Translations under genes and position numbers: made by a program
Notes under the pieces: generated by a model
Told to the model about the DNA's origin: nothing
What the model saw: only the letters and a program-made list of their open reading frames with translations
The model's database searches: none
Shown here: in pieces, positions 57,050 through 64,000 of the stretch
Layout: each line of letters opens with the position of its first letter
How positions within the stretch are numbered: the first letter of the stretch is position 1
Source: Bacteroidia bacterium
Lineage (GTDB): Bacteria; Bacteroidota; Bacteroidia; SpSt-205
Assembly (NCBI GenBank): GCA_026414975.1
Contig: JAOAHZ010000001.1
Span: 311,547-375,546, forward strand
Length of the DNA stretch: 64,000 bases
Direction of reading: 5' to 3'

Positions 57050-59081
57050 TTTGACTCGAGCGGAACTTTTCTTCAATCGGGAGCTGAGCTGGTTAGAGTT
57101 CAATGCTAGGGTATTGGAGGAGACGCTGCATGCTGTCCATCCGCTTCTGAGCCGCACTCGCTTTTTGTCCATTTTTTACAGCAATCTGGATGAGTTCTTC
57201 ATGATACGCGTAGCAGGTATCAAAGAGCAAATCCGGGCTGGGGTCCGTCAGCGAGGTCCGGATGGGCTGACCCCTAAACAGACGCTACAACGAATCCGCG
57301 AGCGGGTGCGCCAGCTTTTAGCTCGGGCAGAGGAGATATTCTACGATGAAATCCTACCTGCCTTAGAGGCGGCAGGCATTTACATTTATCAGGGACGGCG
57401 CCTCCCTCGTTTGCCCCGCGAAGCCCTAGAACGATATTTTCAAGAGCAGGTATTTCCTTTGCTCACGCCCTTAGCCATAGACTCGGCCCATCCTGTGCCG
57501 CCTCTGAGGGGATTGGAACTGATTCTTTGGGTGGAGCTGCGCGATGGCTCGGCCTTGGTGCCTATACCGCAGGTACTTCCCCGTTTTGTCCCCTTCCATA
57601 GCGCTCAGCGATATGGTTTTTTGCCTATTGAGCGTTTAGTAGGGCTTTTTTTGGAGGAGCTTTTTCCTGGGCGAAAAGTGAAAGAGTATTACACCTTCCG
57701 CTTGACTCGGGATGCGGACATAGAGATATCTGAAGTAGAAGCTGATGACCTCCTTGAGCTGGTAGAGAAGGAGCTTCGGCGTCGTCGCTTAGGGGAGGTG
57801 GTGCGCTTAGAAGTGAGCGCCGACATGCCCGCTGAGCCCGTGAGGTTGCTCATGGAAGAACTGGGCTTTGAACCCGAGGACGTTTATGAGGTACGAGGTT
57901 TGTTGGGGTTGGAACGGCTGTGGGACATTCTGAATGAAGTGGATGAGCCGGGTCTACTGGATAGGCCGTTTGTTCCCGCTCTACCCCCTCCGCTGCAGGG
58001 CAAGACTAACATATTTGAGGCCGTAGCTCAGGGAGATATCCTCCTGCATCATCCTTACGATAGCTTTCTACCTGTGGTGGAGTTTATTCGGCAGGCTGCT
58101 CGCGACCCCCAGGTTTTGGCTATCAAGCAAACGCTCTACCGAACTACGGGAGAAAAGTCGCTTATTGTTCAAGCCCTCCGAGAGGCGGTAGATCGGGGCA
58201 AGCAGGTAACGGTTCTCATAGAACTCAAAGCTCGTTTTGATGAGGAATCTAATATCTATTGGGCGAAAGAACTAGAGAAAGCTGGAGCAAATGTCGTTTA
58301 CGGCATGTTAGGGCTCAAAATCCACTGCAAGGCAGCCTTAGTTATTCGGCGAGAGGGCAACATCCTTCGGCGATACGCCCACCTCAGCACAGGCAACTAC
58401 AACGAGAGAACGGCTATGATGTATACCGACATCGGTCTCTTGACAGCCGATGCAGAAATAACCCGAGACATCGCTGAGCTCTTCAACTATCTCACAGGCA
58501 ACTCAGGTCAAAAAGAATGGCGTCGTTTAGCAGTGGCCCCGGAGAACCTTCGGGAGACTTTCCTCAACGAGATTGAACGATGCATGGTGGAGCATTCCCC
58601 TGAGCAGCCAAGCCGCATCATTCTGGTTATGAACTCGCTGGTAGATTCCGAAATGATACGCGCTCTCTATGCGGCCTCCTTGGCAGGGGTTAGGTCAGAC
58701 TTAGTTATCCGAGGCATCTGTTGTCTCGTTCCAGAAACAGCTATAAGTGCCTCAATACGTGTTCATAGTATCATAGGGCGCTTTTTAGAACACAGCCGAC
58801 TTTACATCTTTCAGAGTGGGGGACAGACGCGCGTCTACTCTGGAAGTGCCGATTGGATGCCAAGAAACTTGGATCGGCGAGTAGAGGTGGTCTATCCTCT
58901 CACAGGTCATCTTGCAGACCAGGCGATGGAGATAGCTGAGACCCTGTTAAACGATACCACCCATACATGGGTCTTGCAGCCTGATGGACGATATAAGCGT
59001 CGCTCCCTTCTCCAACCTGATTTACCATCTTTTTCGGCTCATATGGAGTTTTTGCGGCGCCGCAATCTCTTAAGAGGATAG
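57006..59081 (+). CDS. ppk1: polyphosphate kinase 1
   Basis: 691 aa enzyme reversibly moving the gamma-phosphate of ATP onto polyphosphate. N-domain: 'FFNRELSWLEFNARVLEE' and 'YSNLDEFFMIRVAG'. Catalytic core: 'LLHHPYDSFLPVVEFIRQAARDPQVLAIKQTLYRT', then 'YGMLGLKIHCKAALVIRREG' with the phosphorylated His, 'YAHLSTGNYNERTAMMYTDIGLLTAD', and 'GICCLVPE'. Normal length for PPK1. It starts inside tilS (44-bp overlap); a TACCTTCG sequence at 56990-56997, 8 nt before the ATG and like the tyrS box, may give it a promoter of its own. Confidence 0.95.
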   Translation: MAALSRLSPLLRSPDLTRAELFFNRELSWLEFNARVLEETLHAVHPLLSRTRFLSIFYSNLDEFFMIRVAGIKEQIRAGVRQRGPDGLTPKQTLQRIRERVRQLLARAEEIFYDEILPALEAAGIYIYQGRRLPRLPREALERYFQEQVFPLLTPLAIDSAHPVPPLRGLELILWVELRDGSALVPIPQVLPRFVPFHSAQRYGFLPIERLVGLFLEELFPGRKVKEYYTFRLTRDADIEISEVEADDLLELVEKELRRRRLGEVVRLEVSADMPAEPVRLLMEELGFEPEDVYEVRGLLGLERLWDILNEVDEPGLLDRPFVPALPPPLQGKTNIFEAVAQGDILLHHPYDSFLPVVEFIRQAARDPQVLAIKQTLYRTTGEKSLIVQALREAVDRGKQVTVLIELKARFDEESNIYWAKELEKAGANVVYGMLGLKIHCKAALVIRREGNILRRYAHLSTGNYNERTAMMYTDIGLLTADAEITRDIAELFNYLTGNSGQKEWRRLAVAPENLRETFLNEIERCMVEHSPEQPSRIILVMNSLVDSEMIRALYAASLAGVRSDLVIRGICCLVPETAISASIRVHSIIGRFLEHSRLYIFQSGGQTRVYSGSADWMPRNLDRRVEVVYPLTGHLADQAMEIAETLLNDTTHTWVLQPDGRYKRRSLLQPDLPSFSAHMEFLRRRNLLRG

Positions 59082-59085
59082 CTTT

Positions 59086-59682
59086 ATGGTCTACCCTGTC
59101 GTGGAGCACTTTTACACGCTCCAGGGAGAGGGGTATTGGGCGGGCAAACCGGCCTATTTCATACGGTTAGGGGGCTGCGATGTAGGTTGTACCTGGTGCG
59201 ATACGCAGTACAGCTGGAGAAAAGAAGGATGGCCCAAAGTAACCCCCGAAGAGATTCTGGGGTGGGTGCGAAATACGGCGGCCGTCCACGTCGTCATTAC
59301 AGGGGGAGAACCTACACTCCACTGTTTGGATGCGCTTATTGCTGCCTTTCGGAGTGAAGGGTATTTCACCCAGTTGGAGACTTCTGGAGCTTACCCGCCC
59401 CCGACGGTCTTGCCGGATTGGATTACCCTGTCTCCCAAGCGGTTCAAGCTCCCTCATTCCGCTTGGTACGCTCACGCCAGAGAGCTCAAAGTTGTGATCC
59501 ATGCCCGAAGCGACTTGGATTGGGCAGAGGCGCAAATGAGGCTGTGTAGAAACGATGTTCATGCGTTTCTACAGCCTGAGTTTTATCGGCCGGAGGCGCT
59601 GGGGTGGATTTTAGAGTACATAAAGCTCAATCCGCATTGGAGACTTAGCCTTCAGTGGCATAGGTATTTAGGGATACCGTAA
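59086..59682 (+). CDS. queE: 7-carboxy-7-deazaguanine synthase
   Basis: 198 aa radical-SAM enzyme converting 6-carboxytetrahydropterin to CDG in preQ0/queuosine synthesis. It begins 'HFYTLQGEGYWAGKPAYFIRLGG' and has the cluster cysteines C31, C35 and C38 in 'CDVGCTWCDT' (CxxxCxxC). 'HVVITGGEPTLH' and 'YFTQLETSG' bind SAM and substrate. It lies 4 nt after ppk1. QueA (9330) acts later in the pathway; queC, queD and queF are not in the window. Confidence 0.93.
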   Translation: MVYPVVEHFYTLQGEGYWAGKPAYFIRLGGCDVGCTWCDTQYSWRKEGWPKVTPEEILGWVRNTAAVHVVITGGEPTLHCLDALIAAFRSEGYFTQLETSGAYPPPTVLPDWITLSPKRFKLPHSAWYAHARELKVVIHARSDLDWAEAQMRLCRNDVHAFLQPEFYRPEALGWILEYIKLNPHWRLSLQWHRYLGIP

Positions 59683-59810
59683 GGTTTGTCATACACCATG
59701 GCTACTGGTTGGCTCGGAAAGGATCAGATAAACGGTGCTGACCGGGATGCAAGTCCATTTTTCTTGCAGGCAGGGTGATAGGGGTACGATTTAGCGCTTG
59801 GTTGGATGTG

Positions 59811-59818
59811 TAGTTTTG
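59811..59818 (+). promoter_or_regulatory. -7 box TAGTTTTG for the porE-like gene
   Basis: Perfect TAnnTTTG; 6 nt before ATG 59825, which rules out the start at 59798 because that would lie upstream of the box. Confidence 0.68.
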
Positions 59819-59824
59819 CCTGAT

Positions 59825-61810
59825 ATGAGAGTAAATAGGTGGGGACAGGAAAGCCTATGTAAGATGACTTGCCTTCTGGCTGTAGCAACAGCCGTAGTCG
59901 GCTATAAGGCAGGAGCGCAGCCCCCACCACCCAAGGGAGTCTCTAAACGCGCTTACGACCTTTACTTGCAGGCGGTAAGATTAGCTCAGGCCCGACAAGA
60001 AGAGCGAGCCCTTCTTGTTTTGGAGGAGGTGCTCAAGGCGGAGCCAGCCTACGAGGAGGCCCTCTTGCTCCAAGGTAAGCTTCAAGTCAGCCGGCAAGCC
60101 TACAGAGAAGCGAAGGAAACAGGACGCCGCCTCTTATCCCTGCGTAATGCCTCGGCCAAAGGTACCGCTTGGGCTTTGTACTTCATGGGCAAAGGATACA
60201 TGTCGGAAATGGCCTACGACTCGGCCGAAGCGGTATGGCGACGATTCGTTTTGGCTGCGGTCGGGCATCTTCCCCGTTCCCTTCAGGACGAAGGGGCTAT
60301 CCTCCTAAGTCAAAGTCAAAGCGCCGCTGAGCTAGTGAAGCGACCCATTCCCTTTCATCCTCGGAACTTAGGTGCAGCGGTAAATAGCCCCGCCGAAGAA
60401 TACCTCCCTAGTCTAACCGCCGATGGCCGAAGGTTGTACTTCACTTCACGACGACGGAAACCCGATCAGCCTGTCAATCCTCTGACAGGACCTGATGAAG
60501 ACTTGTACTGGAGCGAAAGAGACCCTGAAACAGGGGCTTGGCTTCCGGCTCAGCGAATGCCTACCCCGATTAGCTCTCATAAAAACGAAGGAGCGGCCTT
60601 CTTTTCATCGGATGGGCAGTGGGCGTTTATCACCTTATGTGACCGCGCTGAGGGGCTGGGGTCTTGCGACCTCTATTTTTCAGAGTTGAAGGGGCTTATG
60701 TGGTCGGAGCCCCGCAACCTGGGACCTGAAGTCAATAGCCCCCATTGGGACTCGCACCCTTCCTTGACGCATGATAGAAAGAGGTTATACTTTGCCTCGG
60801 GTCGTCCCGGCGGCATGGGGGGGGTTGACATTTGGTACTCTGAGTGGAAGGAGGGGCGCTGGCAAAAGCCCATCAATCTCGGCCCGCCTATCAACACGCC
60901 AGGAGACGAATACAGTCCAATGATAGCCGCCGACGGACGAACCCTCTATTTTGCTTCTAACTATCATCCAGGCATGGGGGGGCAGGATATTTTTGTATCC
61001 TACCTCACCGATACTGGATGGACCCAGCCCAAGAATCTGGGCTATCCGCTCAATACCCCTGCCGATGAGCAAACGCTTTGCTTAGACGCTCGCGGGCACC
61101 TAGCGTATATCGCCTTGGTGCGTCCAGAAGGCTTTGGGAAAGAGGATATTTATGAGTTTGAGTTATGGGAGGGGGTAAGACCGCAGCTTGGCGCTACATA
61201 CGTGCGGGGGCGGGTAGTGGATGCTGCTACCCAGCGACCTGTTGCTGCCCAAGTCGCCGTCATAGATTTAGAGCGTCGCGATACCATCCGAGCCCTTCGC
61301 TGCAACGAAGCAACCGGTGAATTCTTGCTTTCTTTACCTCTTGGACGGCGCTACGGACTCTTCGCTGAAGCTAAAGGCTATCTGTACTACAGCGGGCACT
61401 TTGACTTAGTTCGCAGTGACTCAGCCTATGAGCTTCTTGTGCCTTTAGAGCGGCTCCAGCAAGGGGCTCGGCTCACTCTGCGAAATGTATTCTTTGACTT
61501 TGATAAGGCTGAGCTGAAACCCGAATCTGAAGCTGAACTATTGGAAGTGGTACGCTTGCTCCGAATGAACCCTCAGTGGAGGGTGGAGATTGAAGGGCAT
61601 ACAGACAGCATAGGCTCAGCTGGCTACAATCAAGCGCTCTCCCAGCGCCGAGCTGAGGCTGTTCGGGCTTATTTGATACAGCAGGGCATCTCTCCTGAGC
61701 GGCTTACCGCTCGCGGCTATGGCTCCTCTAAGCCGATAGCCGATAATCGTACCGAGGCGGGACGCGCCCTCAATCGCCGAACCGAGTTGCTCTTCGTTCA
61801 GGGAAAATGA
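59825..61810 (+). CDS. PorE-like T9SS outer-membrane protein: TPR, PD40 propeller, CRD, OmpA
   Basis: 661 aa with the domain order of PorE of the type IX secretion system. A signal peptide ends 'YKAGAQ' (about 32). TPR-like helices occupy about 38-175 ('YDLYLQAVRLAQARQEERALLVLEEVLKAEPAYEEALLLQGKL'). A WD40-like (PD40) propeller covers about 190-445, with repeats such as 'YLPSLTADGRRLYFTSRR', 'SHPSLTHDRKRLYFASGRPGGMGGVDIW' and 'YSPMIAADGRTLYFASNYHPGMGGQDIF'. A carboxypeptidase-regulatory-like domain follows ('YVRGRVVDAATQRPV'), and a C-terminal OmpA peptidoglycan-binding domain ('FFDFDKAELKPESEAEL...IEGHTDSIGS...RRAEAVRAYL'). It probably anchors the T9SS to peptidoglycan and is the only T9SS machine component here. 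Some OmpA/PD40 proteins are not T9SS parts. It overlaps GT4 by 4 bp. Confidence 0.82.
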   Translation: MRVNRWGQESLCKMTCLLAVATAVVGYKAGAQPPPPKGVSKRAYDLYLQAVRLAQARQEERALLVLEEVLKAEPAYEEALLLQGKLQVSRQAYREAKETGRRLLSLRNASAKGTAWALYFMGKGYMSEMAYDSAEAVWRRFVLAAVGHLPRSLQDEGAILLSQSQSAAELVKRPIPFHPRNLGAAVNSPAEEYLPSLTADGRRLYFTSRRRKPDQPVNPLTGPDEDLYWSERDPETGAWLPAQRMPTPISSHKNEGAAFFSSDGQWAFITLCDRAEGLGSCDLYFSELKGLMWSEPRNLGPEVNSPHWDSHPSLTHDRKRLYFASGRPGGMGGVDIWYSEWKEGRWQKPINLGPPINTPGDEYSPMIAADGRTLYFASNYHPGMGGQDIFVSYLTDTGWTQPKNLGYPLNTPADEQTLCLDARGHLAYIALVRPEGFGKEDIYEFELWEGVRPQLGATYVRGRVVDAATQRPVAAQVAVIDLERRDTIRALRCNEATGEFLLSLPLGRRYGLFAEAKGYLYYSGHFDLVRSDSAYELLVPLERLQQGARLTLRNVFFDFDKAELKPESEAELLEVVRLLRMNPQWRVEIEGHTDSIGSAGYNQALSQRRAEAVRAYLIQQGISPERLTARGYGSSKPIADNRTEAGRALNRRTELLFVQGK

Positions 61811-62958
61811 GCTCTGCAAAAGGGATCCTCTTAACAGGTCCTGGAACCTACACCCATCTCCTCACTAATGCCCTCTCAGAAGGTAATCGTCTGCAGGCTG
61901 TCATAAAATACTACCCAGAATGGGAACTGGTGTCCTCTAATGGGAGGTCAGTAAGAATCCCTCTCTATAAGTACAGCGTATGGGCCCTGTGGGCTGCATG
62001 GCGGCGCCTTCCCTATTGGGGGCAGTTTGAGCATCCGCGCACATGGCACTTTGCTCTATACGACTACCTTGCCAGACTTCATTTTCCCCCTGAAGCCCAG
62101 TTTCTCTGGGCTTGGAGCGGTACGAGTCTCTTCACGATGCGTCATGCTAAAAGGTTAGGCCTACCTGTATTTTTAGAGTTTCCTGCAGCCCATCCTCGTT
62201 TTTGGGCTGAGCTCGCTACAAAGACATATCGCTCTCTCCCCCTTTCGAAGGGTCGCTTTGGGATTCTCCCAGAAAGTCTCATTCGGCGTCAAGAAGCCGA
62301 AATCAAATCAGCCGATAAAGTGGTGGTGCTCTCTTCATTTGCAAAGCGCACTCTGATAGAAAAAGGTGTGCCCTCTGAAAAGATCGCTATCATCCCCTTA
62401 GGGGTGGAAGCGAATGTATTCACGCCAGCCTCACGACTCCTCAGGTCGCCATTTCGTGTAGTGTATGTCGGGCGTATAGACCCTCTCAAAGGCGTCCATG
62501 TGCTTCTGAAAGCATGGGAACGCTTGAACCTCCCTCAAGCGGAACTGTGGATTGTAGGTCATGTCGTGCCTGAGATGCAAAGGGTATTAGCCCAGTATGA
62601 GGGGAGGTTTAGGCTAATACAGGCTTTGTCTCGAGAGAAACTCCCAGACCTCTATCGCCAAGCCACAGTTTTGGTCTTTCCTACCCTGATGGATGCTTTT
62701 GGATTGGTATTATTAGAAGCCATGGCATCAGGTCTGCCTGTGATTGCCACGCAAAATAGCGCCGCTCCAGACGTATTGGAAGAGGGGATTATCCCCGCTG
62801 ATGATGGAGAAGCTCTACAGGCCGCTCTCTTAGACTTCTACAAGCGGCGGGACTTAGAGGACATAGGCAGGGCGAATCGGGAGCGGGTAGAGCGGGGTTA
62901 TACCGCTGCGCACTATTACCAGCGGGTTAATCGTCTTTTAGAGGAGCATGGCTTGTAA
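61807..62958 (+). CDS. family 4 glycosyltransferase
   Basis: 383 aa GT-B enzyme. The C-terminal donor domain is clear: 'FRVVYVGRIDPLKGVHVLLKAWERL', 'LSREKLPDLYRQATVLVFPTLMDAFGLVLLEAMASGLPVIAT' with the E-x7-E motif. The N-terminal acceptor half starts 'GILLTGPGTYTHLLTNAL' and has 'SSFAKRTLIEKGVPSEKIAIIPLGVEANVF' in the linker. Likely an NDP-sugar retaining transferase for surface glycans. It overlaps porE by 4 bp (ATGA) and the next glycosyltransferase frame by 11 bp. Confidence 0.9.
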   Translation: MSSAKGILLTGPGTYTHLLTNALSEGNRLQAVIKYYPEWELVSSNGRSVRIPLYKYSVWALWAAWRRLPYWGQFEHPRTWHFALYDYLARLHFPPEAQFLWAWSGTSLFTMRHAKRLGLPVFLEFPAAHPRFWAELATKTYRSLPLSKGRFGILPESLIRRQEAEIKSADKVVVLSSFAKRTLIEKGVPSEKIAIIPLGVEANVFTPASRLLRSPFRVVYVGRIDPLKGVHVLLKAWERLNLPQAELWIVGHVVPEMQRVLAQYEGRFRLIQALSREKLPDLYRQATVLVFPTLMDAFGLVLLEAMASGLPVIATQNSAAPDVLEEGIIPADDGEALQAALLDFYKRRDLEDIGRANRERVERGYTAAHYYQRVNRLLEEHGL

Positions 62959-64000
62959 TCTCCGCGTAGCCTATTTGCGGGGTCGTCCCGACGGTCATCC
63001 CATCCACAAAGCTTATGCTCAAGCAATTGGAGACAACTTTCATTATGTGGATGAGGTGGCAAGGTAACACGATTTAGCTTTACCTGCGCCCATTCGGTAT
63101 TGGCGATGGCTTCAGAATGCCTTGAGGTTTCCTTATGGCCAATACGATGCTCTTCTGATTGAGGGACCTCACATATGGCCTCCTCTTGCTGGCCGGTGGC
63201 TTCAGATACCTGTGTGGGGTCTTATAGATGAGCATACCTTTTATTTTCTTCATGAGCGATACTTTCCGAAAACTACTCGGTTGGCCCTCACTTTTGCTTT
63301 ACGACGCTACACGGGCCTTTTTGTAATAGGACAAATGCTGGCTCGATTAGCTAAGAGCGTCTTAGGCCCAACCTGTCCTCCCCTCTATATCGGCTTCAAC
63401 GGTGTAGAAGAGCTCCGTTTAGAGCGCCTTCTGATGGTGAAGCCCTTGCTTGAGAATCCGACCCTTATCATCATTGCTCATGGAGAGGAGGGGTGGCGTA
63501 CCTATTACAAAGGTTTAGACCTGTACATGGAGACGCTTACCCTTCTGAGGAGGCACATGCCCAGCATACAGGGACTGATTGTGGGGCGTTGGACAAAGCG
63601 AGAGCAGGATCGACTGTTTGGTCTATTTCCAAAGGCACCCGTCCGCTTTTTAGGCGCCGTGGGGGATATAGAGACAATCTTAGGAGAGACCAGTTTATAC
63701 CTTCACTTAGCACGAGGAGAGGCTTGGGGCATAGCTGTCCAAGAAGCTATCGCAGCCGGCGTACCAGCAATTGTATCCGAATGGACGGGAGCCGCCGAAG
63801 TCGTCTCTCAAATATGGAGCCATGGGGTCGTCCCCCTCTGCCCTAAGACAGCGACTGAACGCATCTTAGAGTACTTCAGCCTGCCTGTAGCCGAACGCAA
63901 AGTCATAGCCGAACGAGGTCGCTCCCTCATAAGGTCCTCCTACACGCGTCGTCAAGCGGTAGAGCGCTTCTACCAGCTCTTTGAGGACGCCTGTCGCCGT
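62948..64000 (+). pseudogene. glycosyltransferase (GT4-like) with in-frame TAA, runs off the window
   Basis: A frame starting at ATG 62948, overlapping the preceding GT4 by 11 bp, encodes 'NLRVAYLRGRPDGHPIHKAYAQ' and then hits TAA at 63065-63067 (codon 40). The same frame continues open for 933 bases to the window edge. It reads 'QYDALLIEGPHIWPPL', 'VWGLIDEHTFYFLHE', 'YIGFNGVEELRLERLL', 'GIAVQEAIAAGVPAIVSEWTGAAEVV' (the E-x7-E donor motif) and 'AERGRSLIRSSYTRRQAVERFYQLFED', a coherent GT-B glycosyltransferase. One base change (TAA to CAA or TAC) would restore it. It is either a recent nonsense pseudogene, a sequence error, or two proteins. The 3' end lies outside the window. Confidence 0.7.

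Noticed and set aside
59683-59810. Hairpin TGCAAG/CTTGCA as a terminator after queE
   Set aside because: The stem is only 6 bp and the T-run lies in the loop, not after the stem.
1-64000. Mobile element, prophage, CRISPR or defence island
   Set aside because: No transposase, integrase, phage or Cas-like protein, long repeat or spacer array was found; the gene content is housekeeping and envelope related.

Overview
The window looks like the chromosome of a member of the Bacteroidota. Five large secreted proteins end in type IX secretion (T9SS) C-terminal domains, three of type A and two of type B with the 'TFTPNGDGIND' signature. A PorE-like T9SS component and a TamL-like lipoprotein are present. 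Gene starts lack Shine-Dalgarno sequences and are instead preceded by a TAnnTTTG -7 box, the Bacteroidota promoter element. Signal peptides follow the 'Q-rule' (Gln just after the cleavage site). I see no tRNA, rRNA, CRISPR array, insertion sequence or prophage. Genes are extremely tightly packed, which suggests a streamlined genome, perhaps a thermophile (inference only).

Layout. 1-3006 (+): end of a SlyD-type isomerase, alanine dehydrogenase, tsf and pyrH. 3199-17013 (-): two type B T9SS proteins, tamL, pyrC, queA, an M43 metalloprotease, a J-domain/LRR membrane protein and ribE. 17045-19220 (+): MoxR ATPase and rodA. 19209-20185: a TPR gene and a poorly explained 400-base island. 20186-22470 (+): PAP2 phosphatase, TerC and an alpha/beta hydrolase. 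22400-22990 (-): a DUF4294 protein. 23018-29556 (+): miaB, a sigma-54 activator, lptE, a low-complexity TPR protein, comF and pdhB. 29510-32129 (-): SpoU methyltransferase and a DUF349 protein. 32176-33625 (+): USP protein and a polysaccharide deacetylase. 33564-36488 (-): lytic transglycosylase, gatA and tatA. 36515-37639 (+): nspC. 37590-38798 (-): an apparently inactive dihydroorotase paralogue. 38963-48418 (+): ccmE, tyrS, two type A T9SS proteins, a small TPR protein, rplU and rpmA. 48395-49321 (-): LD-carboxypeptidase. 49353-52236 (+): GT2, ilvE and pdxH. 52233-54320 (-): fadJ-like. 54422-64000 (+): M23 peptidase, ssb, tilS, ppk1, queE, porE-like and two glycosyltransferases, the last broken by an in-frame stop.

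How the genes fit together. Envelope building dominates: rodA, MoxR, a lytic transglycosylase, LD-carboxypeptidase, M23 peptidase, LptE, TamL, TatA and PorE, with secreted T9SS cargo. Translation and tRNA modification (tsf, tyrS, gatA, rplU, rpmA, miaB, queA, queE, tilS) and core metabolism fill the rest.

Most notable observations. (1) About 27 starts lie directly behind a -7 box, most often with exactly 4 nt between box and start codon, and often with GTG. This implies that leaderless mRNA is the normal mode here and corrects several gene starts. (2) Seven of eight convergent gene pairs overlap tail to tail. (3) Divergent genes have back-to-back -7 boxes 1-14 bp apart. (4) A J-domain/transmembrane/LRR fusion protein is encoded at 12888-13709. 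(5) Two genes seem to need a CTG start. I did not find a defence, mobile or biosynthetic system that would count as a clearly new multi-gene system.
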